From Flavobacterium sp. (GTDB taxonomy: Bacteria; Bacteroidota; Bacteroidia; Flavobacteriales; Flavobacteriaceae), in assembly GCA_012032075.1 (NCBI GenBank), contig JAAURU010000123.1:1-9003 (forward strand): a stretch of DNA of 9,003 nt. The letters run 5' to 3'. The translations under genes were made by a program, and so were the position numbers. The notes beneath the pieces are model-generated. The model ran no database searches and was not told the origin of the DNA. It was given only the letters and a program-made list of their open reading frames with translations. This document shows positions 1 to 5,368 of this stretch, piece after piece (the stretch's first letter is position 1; every line of letters begins with the position of its first letter).

Positions 1-1
1 G

Positions 2-94
2 AGAATGAAGGTTAAAAAAGCAGTTTTAAAGTTATTGGATGTTTACTGCGCAACTAATAAGAAACAGGTATTTGCTGGAGATATTTTTCTGTAA
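2..94 (+). CDS. Possible 3' end of an unidentified gene (partial)
   Basis: A plus-strand frame is open from the left edge and stops with TAA at 92-94. It gives 30 residues, roughly RMKVKKAVLKLLDV followed by YCATNKKQVFAGDIFL. It could be the tail of a gene that starts outside the window, or a short peptide from the ATG at base 5. It runs tail to tail with the photolyase, with two bases between the stop codons, which fits a genuine gene end. The residue mix is plausible for protein, but I recognise no family and 30 codons without a stop is weak evidence. Confidence 0.3.
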   Translation, partial: RMKVKKAVLKLLDVYCATNKKQVFAGDIFL

Positions 95-96
95 GA

Positions 97-1413
97 CTAA
101 TCTTGAAACCCAGCGGTTACATCCTTCTTTAAAGCCCTGCCATATACTTCAAGGCAGCGCTTTCTTGCCATGTCATGTTCAACAATAGGTTTGGGGTAAG
201 TAAATTCCTGAAACTCCGGCACCCATTTTTTTATGTAGGTAAACTGTGCATCAAATTTTTGTGTTTGCAAGTAAGGATTAAAAACACGGAAGTAAGGGGC
301 TGCATCGCAACCACTGCCTGCGGCCCACTGCCAGCCGCCATTGTTTGCCGCTAAATCAAAATCTAATAATTTTTTTGCAAAATATGCCTCACCAAGCCGC
401 CAGTCCAGCAACAGGTGCTTGGTTAAAAACGATGCCACAATCATGCGTACACGGTTGTGCATATAACCAGTACTGTTCAATTCTCTCATACCAGCATCTA
501 CAATAGGGTAGCCGGTTTGTCCATTACACCATTTTTCAAATTCACCATTATCTCTGCGCCATTCAATTTTGTCATATTCCGGCTTAAAAGCTTTGGCTTT
601 ACCCACCTGCGGAAAATGCCACAATATCATGTGATAAAACTCACGCCAGATTAATTCGTTTAGATAGGTTTCAGATATATCCTTACACTGTGTTGCCAGT
701 TTTCTTATACTTATAGTGCCAAAACGTAAATGCACACCCAGTTGTGAAGTGCCTTTAATACCGGGGAAATCCCTTTGTTCTTTATATTTTACCGTAAGTG
801 CTTCATCTAAATGTTTAGCAGGAAAAAAAGCAGCTGTTTTAATAAAACCAATTTGATTTAAAGAAGGTATTACAGCAGCAGGCTGCTTAAAAAAATTTGC
901 AAAATATTTTTCTGCCGGGTAAGGCTTTAAATGAAAAGGCGTTAATGCAGCTTTCCATTTGCGGCTGTAAGGAGTAAAAACAGTGTATGGCTTTCCGTCA
1001 TCTTTCAGTACTTCGTTCTTTTCAAGAATTACCTGGTCTTTATAAGTATGTAAAGCAGCTCCATTTTTTTTAAGAAAGTCGCTAATAAGCTGCTCTCTTT
1101 CCAAAGCATAGGGCTCATAATCATGATTGGTAAAAACCGAACTAATCTTGTTTTCATTTATTAACTTTTCAAAAATAGCTTTGGGTTCACCATGAAAAAC
1201 AGCTAAAGATTTGCTTTTTTTAGTTAATTCTTCATTAATATTTACCAATTGGTCATGAATAAAATTAACACGAGCATCCTCTTTTTCCAATTCATTTAGA
1301 ATAGAAGTATCAAAAATAAAAATAGGCAAGACTTGTTCATTACTATTTAAGGCATGAAAAAATCCTGCATTATCGTGGATTCTTAAGTCTCTTCTAAACC
1401 AAAATATATTCAT
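97..1413 (-). CDS. phrB: Deoxyribodipyrimidine photolyase (class I CPD photolyase family)
   Basis: A 438-residue flavoprotein that uses light to split cyclobutane pyrimidine dimers in DNA. The N-terminal antenna domain opens with FWFRRDLRIHDN (residues 4-15), the family's hallmark. The C-terminal FAD domain has SQLGVHLRFGTIS (223-235), LIWREFY (254-260), GYPIVDAGMRELNSTGYMHN (301-320) and NNGGWQWAAG (357-366). Aligning by eye with the E. coli enzyme, the electron-transfer tryptophans W306/W359/W382 correspond to W285/W338/W361, the lesion-contacting W277 to W256, and the FAD-contacting N378 to N357, so the enzyme should be active. Length is normal for the family. It is the last gene after an SRPBCC and an SDR gene on the same strand, a set often light-induced together. 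The 113-base gap from the SDR shows no clear promoter. Its G+C and codon choice (CTG, CGG, GGC, GCC) are richer than in its neighbours, suggesting a different origin. Confidence 0.95.
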   Translation of the reverse strand: MNIFWFRRDLRIHDNAGFFHALNSNEQVLPIFIFDTSILNELEKEDARVNFIHDQLVNINEELTKKSKSLAVFHGEPKAIFEKLINENKISSVFTNHDYEPYALEREQLISDFLKKNGAALHTYKDQVILEKNEVLKDDGKPYTVFTPYSRKWKAALTPFHLKPYPAEKYFANFFKQPAAVIPSLNQIGFIKTAAFFPAKHLDEALTVKYKEQRDFPGIKGTSQLGVHLRFGTISIRKLATQCKDISETYLNELIWREFYHMILWHFPQVGKAKAFKPEYDKIEWRRDNGEFEKWCNGQTGYPIVDAGMRELNSTGYMHNRVRMIVASFLTKHLLLDWRLGEAYFAKKLLDFDLAANNGGWQWAAGSGCDAAPYFRVFNPYLQTQKFDAQFTYIKKWVPEFQEFTYPKPIVEHDMARKRCLEVYGRALKKDVTAGFQD

Positions 1414-1436
1414 TTTTTTTATTGATTATGTTGTTT

Positions 1437-1449
1437 AAAAGTTTAAGTT
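1437..1449 (+). repeat. AT-rich 12-13-mer repeat, copy 1 (photolyase/SDR gap)
   Basis: AAAAGTTTAAGTT lies in the gap between the SDR and photolyase genes. The same 13-mer occurs at 2250-2262 in the same orientation, and its 12-base core is inverted at 2284-2295. The copies flank the SDR gene. The gap 1414-1526 otherwise holds only AT-rich DNA, including GTTTAAG at 1441-1447 and its inverse CTTAAAC at 1492-1498. Function is unknown. Confidence 0.5.
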
Positions 1450-1526
1450 TTTAAAATTGTTTAATAAAGTATTTAGTAACAATATTAAACTCTTAAACCA
1501 CATTAAATTATATTAAATTTTCTAAA

Positions 1527-2225
1527 TTATCCATTAACTGAAAGTGTTGACATTCCTCCATCTACATGGAAAACTTGTCCAGTTACCCAACTGCTTTTAT
1601 CAGAAAGTAAGAAAGCTGCCATTTGTGCAATATCTTGTGGTGTTCCAAATTTTTTCAATGGATGTCTTTCTGCTGCTTTTTCTTTCTTAACCTCGTTATT
1701 TAAAAACTTATCTGCTAATGGAGTATCTGTTAAAGAAGGAGCAATTACATTTACTCTTAGTTTAGGAGCATATTCAGCAGCTAATGCTTTGGCAAACCCT
1801 TCAATAGCTCCTTTTGCTGCAGCCACACTTGTATGAAATGGCATTCCAGTAGTTACCGCAATCGAACTAAATAATACAATACTTGCTTGTTCAGAAGCGA
1901 CTAAATTTGGTAAAATAGTTTGTAATACTTTTACCATATTGATAAAGTTAACTTGTAAATCTTCTTCAAAAGTTTCAATTTTTAAACCTTTAAATGGTCT
2001 TAGGTTAATGCTTCCAGGTAAAAATACAAATCCATCTATTTGACTAGGAAAAGCTTCTTGATTTAAAACTTGAGAGTTGGCATCAAAAGTAATGTGATGA
2101 ACTGAATTATCTAAGTTTTCAGCAGTTCTTGAAGCTACATATATATTGTTTTCAGTTTTTAATAATTCGGTTAAAGCTAATCCTATTCCGTATGAACCTC
2201 CTATAAGTAATATATTTTTTTTCAT
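1527..2225 (-). CDS. SDR-family oxidoreductase of the photolyase cluster, atypical active site
   Basis: A 232-residue short-chain dehydrogenase/reductase fold protein, expected to bind NAD(P)H in the cytoplasm. The N-terminal Rossmann motif is GGSYGIG (residues 9-15), a variant of TGxxxGIG. VLFSSIA (117-123) supplies the usual active-site serine. VNVIAPSLTDTPLA (158-171) and the C-terminal VTGQVFHVDGGMSTL (214-228) are classic SDR signatures. The catalytic YxxxK motif is altered: K138 is present in SVAAAKGA (133-140), but the tyrosine four residues earlier is V134. Normal proton-donor chemistry may therefore be absent or performed differently. From memory, close homologues beside photolyase genes share this change, so it may be a subfamily trait rather than damage. 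It lies between the SRPBCC and photolyase genes on the same strand. Substrate is unknown. Confidence 0.88.
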   Translation of the reverse strand: MKKNILLIGGSYGIGLALTELLKTENNIYVASRTAENLDNSVHHITFDANSQVLNQEAFPSQIDGFVFLPGSINLRPFKGLKIETFEEDLQVNFINMVKVLQTILPNLVASEQASIVLFSSIAVTTGMPFHTSVAAAKGAIEGFAKALAAEYAPKLRVNVIAPSLTDTPLADKFLNNEVKKEKAAERHPLKKFGTPQDIAQMAAFLLSDKSSWVTGQVFHVDGGMSTLSVNG

Positions 2226-2249
2226 TATAATTTATTTTTAAAATTGTAT

Positions 2250-2295
2250 AAAAGTTTAAGTTACTTTAAAGTTATTAAATAAAAACTTAAACTTT
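2250..2295. repeat. Perfect 12-bp inverted repeat in the SRPBCC/SDR gap
   Basis: AAAGTTTAAGTT (2251-2262) is repeated exactly inverted as AACTTAAACTTT (2284-2295), with a 21-base spacer that contains the palindrome ACTTTAAAGT (2263-2272). A transcript could fold here, but the arms are almost all A-U and no U-run follows on the minus strand, so it is not a convincing terminator. Its right arm covers the restored stop codon of the SRPBCC gene. The same 12-mer occurs at 1438-1449. Confidence 0.5.
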
Positions 2296-2764
2296 CGATT
2301 CTTTATAATCTCCAAAAAGTTCAATTAATTTTTTTCTTTCTGTATTCAAAAATTTCATTTAATTTCGGTTTAACTAAAACTGGATGAACTAATTGCCCTA
2401 AAATTCCCATTGGTATTTTATAATCAATAATATCCTCCATTTCAACTCCACCGGGAATTTCTTTTAAAAAATGTTTGTGATGCCAAAGCGAATATGGACC
2501 AAAACGTTGCTCATCTACAAAGTACTTTTTGTCTTGAACATGTGTTATTTCAGTTACCCACTTAGTTGGAATACCAAAAACAGGAGTAACAATATATTGA
2601 ATAATTTGTCCAGGAAACATATGTTTATCTGCTCCAGAAAGGATATTGAAACCCATATATTGAGGTGTGATTGTTTTTAAATTCTTCGGACTCGATAAAA
2701 ATTCCCAAGCTTCATCTAGTGAAATGGGTAAGTTTTGTTTGGAATGTAATGTGTATATTTTCAT
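2287..2764 (-). CDS. SRPBCC-family protein (COG4276-like), 3' end frameshifted
   Basis: A small START/Bet v1-like ligand-binding protein. The ATG at 2764 is preferred over an upstream start at 2806, because the added residues are not family-like and a -7 promoter box lies within them. As written, translation stops at 2321 after 147 residues ending EYRKKKIN. One base fewer in the seven-base run at 2329-2335 (T on the plus strand, A in the coding strand) restores KKLIELFGDYKESKV and a stop at 2287, giving 158 residues. IELFGDYK is the usual ending of this family. Earlier family features include DEAWEFLSSPKNLKTITP (17-34), KWVTEITHV (68-76) and WHHKHFL (94-100). No catalytic role is established; homologues accompany SDR and photolyase genes in light-responsive clusters. 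It is the first gene of the minus-strand set SRPBCC-SDR-photolyase. Confidence 0.85.
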
Positions 2765-2781
2765 AACTTTATTTTGTTTAA

Positions 2782-2789
2782 CAAATATA
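2782..2789 (-). promoter_or_regulatory. Putative -7 promoter box for the SRPBCC-SDR-photolyase set
   Basis: On the minus strand these bases read TATATTTG, matching the Bacteroidota TAnnTTTG -7 box, 17 bases before the chosen ATG at 2764. No TTG lies at the preferred 17-23 base spacing upstream: the nearest give spacers of 14 and 25. The match is therefore half a promoter. A LitR-type light-responsive system could use a different architecture. Confidence 0.4.
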
Positions 2790-2856
2790 CTAAAAATATT
2801 AAACAAAATAGTTTCAATTTTAGGAATAGCTTAACATTTTCGTTGTTCTTTTTTAG

Positions 2857-2864
2857 TAATTTCG
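2857..2864 (+). promoter_or_regulatory. Weak candidate -7 box for the DUF2911 gene
   Basis: TAATTTCG differs from TAnnTTTG at one position and lies 37 bases upstream of the ATG at 2902. No well-spaced TTG is found upstream. It is the best candidate in the divergent gap 2765-2901. Confidence 0.3.
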
Positions 2865-2901
2865 TAAACGAAACGTTGTAAACAAATAAATAAAATTTAA
2901 A

Positions 2902-3752
2902 ATGAAAAGAGTAATCATTACAGTAGTTGTTGCTTTAGTTACTTTCTTAGCTGAAGCTCAGGTAAAAACACCACAGGCTAGTCCGTCTGCAAAAGTAGAT
3001 CAAGTTGTTGGTTTAGCAAATTTAGAAATTGAATATTCAAGACCGGGTGCAAAAGGAAGAACAGTTTATGGGGATTTAGTTCCTTATGGAAAAAACTGGA
3101 GAACAGGAGCAAATGCTAACACGACATTTTCTGTAGATCAAGATATTAAAGTGAATGGAAAAGAATTAAAAAAGGGTAAATACGCTTTATATACAACTCC
3201 AAAAGCAGATAGCTGGGATATTATATTCTACACAGCAACTGATAACTGGGGTTTACCAGAAACTTGGGATGATTCAAAAGTAGCTTTAAAAACATCTGTA
3301 AAACCAGAAACAACTAATAAATCGGTGGAATCATTTACTATTTCTATTAGTAATTTATCTAATGAAGGTGCAACTCTTGATTTAGCTTGGGAAAGAACAA
3401 CAGTTTCAGTTCCATTTACAGTTCCTACTAATGAAGTTGCTATGAAAAGTATTGAAAAAGCATTAGCTGGACCAACTGCAGCTGATTATTTTGGAGCAGC
3501 TCAATATTTTTATCAATCAAATTCTGATAATGCTAAAGCTTTAACTTGGATAAATAATGCAGTTTCTTTAATACCTGAAGGTAAAGAAACTCCTTTTGGT
3601 ATTTACGTTTAAAATCATTAATTCAAGCTAGAGCAGGAGATAAAAAAGGAGCCATTGCAACAGCAAAGTCTTCTATGGAAGGTGCAAAAAAAGCTGGGAA
3701 TGCTGATTATGAAAAAATGAATAAAGATAGTATAGCAGAATGGTCTAAATAA
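2902..3752 (+). CDS. DUF2911 family exported protein, frameshifted near the 3' end
   Basis: As written this reads 236 residues and stops at 3612. One T too few in the run 3594-3597 (four instead of five) explains it: with that base restored the frame continues as FWYLRLKSLIQARAGDKKGA and ends IAEWSK with a stop at 3750-3752, 283 residues in all. Residues 1-20 are a signal peptide ending in LAEAQ, so the protein is exported to the periplasm or envelope. The DUF2911 core includes EYSRPGAKGRTVYGDLVPYG (44-63) and WRTGANANT (66-74). The C-terminal third, from about residue 180, is helical and TPR-like (AKALTWINNAVSLIPEG, then AGDKKGAIATAKSS after the break). No biochemical role of DUF2911 is known to me. 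It is a single gene, ending at a strong terminator and facing the 4301 gene tail to tail. Confidence 0.9.
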
Positions 3753-3773
3753 TAGTCAACATTTTAAAACATC

Positions 3774-3809
3774 AAAAAAGCCGTTTTGAAAACATTCAAA
3801 CGGCTTTTT
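3774..3809 (+). terminator. Intrinsic terminator, probably bidirectional
   Basis: The arms AAAAAGCCGTTTTGAA and TTCAAACGGCTTTTT pair around a four-base loop (AACA) with one bulged T, and the right arm ends in a T-run. The GCCG/CGGC core gives stability. It begins 21 bases after the restored stop of the DUF2911 gene. The A-run on the left arm means it could also end minus-strand transcription arriving from the 4301 gene. Confidence 0.85.
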
Positions 3810-3852
3810 AATCTTAAATCTCAATTAACTATTTAATATAGTTTCTTTTTTA

Positions 3853-3888
3853 TGATTGATGCATTTATCTTACTATTTTTATCAATCA
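3853..3888. repeat. 8-bp inverted repeat downstream of the 4301 gene
   Basis: TGATTGAT (3853-3860) and ATCAATCA (3881-3888) are perfect inverse copies with a 20-base spacer. It starts ten bases beyond the stop of the minus-strand gene at 3898. No U-run follows on that strand, so it is at most a weak terminator or RNA-stability hairpin. Confidence 0.35.
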
Positions 3889-3897
3889 AATTTATTA

Positions 3898-4301
3898 TTA
3901 ATTACTTGCTAAATTTTCTTTATTAGTTGGCATTTTTTTATAAATTAATGCTATTTCTTTTGAAGAAATAGAAGCATTTGTATCAGTAATTACAATTTGA
4001 TACGTTGCTTTTTTCAAATCGTTCTCGATTACTAAAGTGTAATTTCCTTTTGGAAATTTTTCTAAAACTATAGGTTCTTTCAAATTCCTATTTCTCCTGT
4101 AGCTTTTTCAGAAAATAATTTTTCACCATCTAAATCATAAATAGATAAACTAACTTCTTGAATTCTATTTATTGCTAAACTAATTTGTTTGCCTTCTCTT
4201 TTCTTAGCAAATAGAAGAAAATCAATATCTTCATTAGCTCTTACCGTCATAGTAGATAATACTACCACAAATACTAAACTTAATTTTAAAAGATTTTTCA
4301 T
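3898..4301 (-). CDS. Small exported protein of unknown function, frameshifted
   Basis: Two overlapping minus-strand frames (4301 to 4080, and 4083 to 3898) are one gene broken by a single-base loss. The first ends GEIGI-stop at ATT TGA. One more T in the run at 4082-4084 makes ATT TTG AAA, reading through as GEIGILKEPIVLEKFPKGNY and giving 134 residues. The apparent TTG start of the second piece is therefore just a leucine codon. Residues 1-22 are a signal peptide (MKNLLKLSLVFVVVLSTMTV, then RA). The mature part, with VSLSIYDLDGEKLFSEK (about 50-66), LEKFPKGNYTLVIENDLKKA (79-98) and TYQIVITD after it, resembles beta-rich domains like those in Flavobacteriia secreted proteins of about 200 residues. 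If that comparison from memory is right, this copy lacks a C-terminal half. Function unknown; it has its own promoter. Confidence 0.72.
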
Positions 4302-4351
4302 AATTTCTGTTTTTTTTAGTTTGTTGTTTTATTGTTTGATTTTTAATAAGA

Positions 4352-4383
4352 CAAATGTAGCATGCAACTGAATACAAAAGCAA
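4352..4383 (-). promoter_or_regulatory. Bacteroidota-type promoter for the 4301 gene
   Basis: On the minus strand TTG (4383-4381) is followed after 21 bases by TACATTTG (4359-4352), a perfect match to the TTG-N(17-23)-TAnnTTTG promoter. The leader before the ATG at 4301 would be roughly 45 bases. Confidence 0.65.
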
Positions 4384-4413
4384 TGCTATATTTTCATATA
4401 TGTGTGTTATTTT

Positions 4414-4437
4414 ACCTTTTACGAAAACGTTTTAGGT
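4414..4437. promoter_or_regulatory. Candidate operator: 24-bp interrupted dyad upstream of the AraC gene
   Basis: The stretch reads ACCT-TTT-ACG-AAAA-CGT-TTT-AGGT. ACCT pairs symmetrically with AGGT, and ACG with CGT, about the centre of AAAA. It also contains the perfect palindrome AAAACGTTTT (4424-4433), which has the central CpG step common in LacI-family operators. It ends five bases before the TTG of the AraC promoter, a normal place for an activator site. The binding protein is unknown. Confidence 0.45.
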
Positions 4438-4442
4438 TAAAT

Positions 4443-4475
4443 TTGACAATATTATATATAATTATGGTAATTTTG
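4443..4475 (+). promoter_or_regulatory. Bacteroidota-type promoter for the AraC-family gene
   Basis: TTG (4443-4445), a 22-base spacer and TAATTTTG (4468-4475) match the TTG-N(17-23)-TAnnTTTG promoter. Transcription would start only about 10-15 bases before the ATG at 4495. The divergent gap 4302-4494 therefore holds two back-to-back promoters. Confidence 0.65.
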
Positions 4476-4494
4476 AATAGATTATAATTGGAAT

Positions 4495-5366
4495 ATGAAA
4501 AATTTGGCACCATCTTATGAAGTTATAACACCATCTTTTGGGAGTTCGTTTACTTATACAAGATATATTGAAAAAGCAAACAATAAATCAGATGTTTGGC
4601 ATTATCATCCAGAGATAGAATTGGTTTATGTGAACGGTGGTTCAGGAAAAAGACAAATAGGAAGTCATATTTCTTATTATACTGATGGAGATTTAATTCT
4701 AATTGGTGGAAATTTACCGCATTGTGGTTTTACCAATGAACAAACGGGAAACAAGAATGAAACTGTTATCCAAATGTTACCAGATTTCTTAGGTACTACT
4801 TTTTTTGATACAATTGAAATGCGAAATATTCAAAATCTATTTAATCAATCTAGAGTAGGAATTGCTTTTAAAGGAAAAACGAAAGAAAAAATTGGTGCTA
4901 AAATTGAATTGATGGATACTCAAAATTCTTTTGAGAAATTATTGACACTTTTAAGTGTTTTAAATGAGTTAGATGAATCTAAAGATTATACTTTATTAAA
5001 TGCTAATGGTTTTTCACTACAAACTCAAGTACATGATAATGATAAAATTAATGTTATTTTTAACTTTGTAAAAGATCATTTTCAAGAGCTTATTACATTA
5101 GAAGAAGTATCAAGTCTTGTAAGTATGACAGAGCCTTCTTTTTGTAGTTTTTTAAAAAGATTACAAATAAAACATTTACCTCTTTTGTAAATGAATATCG
5201 TGTTGTTCATGCCTGTAAATTATTGGCAGAAAAACCAATCAGTATTAGTGAAGTTTCATACGAAAGTGGCTTTAATAATTTTAGTCATTTTAATAAACTT
5301 TTTAAAGAATATACTGGTAAAAGTGCTTCTCAATATAGAAATGAACTTAGAAAAATTATTGAATAA
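4495..5366 (+). CDS. AraC-family transcriptional regulator with cupin sensor domain, frameshifted
   Basis: As written, a 231-residue frame stops at 5190 inside the DNA-binding domain. The run of six T at 5148-5153 is one short: adding one T gives SFFKKITNKTFTSFVNEYR and the frame continues to the TAA at 5364-5366, 290 residues. The N-terminal half is a cupin ligand-sensing domain with VWHYHPEIELVYVNGGSGKR (34-53) and LPHCGF (74-79). The C-terminal AraC domain has a first helix-turn-helix near LITLEEVSSLVSMTEPSF (199-216), broken at its end. The second, VSYESGFNNFSHFNKLFKEY plus TGKSASQYR, exists only in the restored frame. Without the correction the protein could not bind DNA normally. Such regulators often sense sugars or other small metabolites; the inducer here is unknown. 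It stops two bases from the end of the convergent symporter gene, which it may or may not control. Confidence 0.88.
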
Positions 5367-5368
5367 AC

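Noticed and set aside
457..654. Plus-strand ORF opposite the photolyase
   Set aside because: The composition is not protein-like, there is no promoter, and it lies wholly antisense to a highly conserved coding region.
1414..1526. Promoter for the photolyase alone
   Set aside because: No TAnnTTTG box with an upstream TTG is visible on the minus strand, so read-through from the SDR gene is the simpler view.
2765..2806. Longer N-terminus of the SRPBCC protein
   Set aside because: The extra 14 residues are not typical of the family and overlap the best -7 promoter box.
3591..3612. Programmed ribosomal frameshift in the DUF2911 gene
   Set aside because: There is no slippery heptamer plus downstream structure of the known type. 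Four similar breaks in neighbouring genes make a sequencing indel far more likely.
3898..4083. Separate small gene with a TTG start
   Set aside because: Its start TTG is the leucine codon of the longer gene once the missing T is restored, and the sequence continues the upstream protein smoothly.
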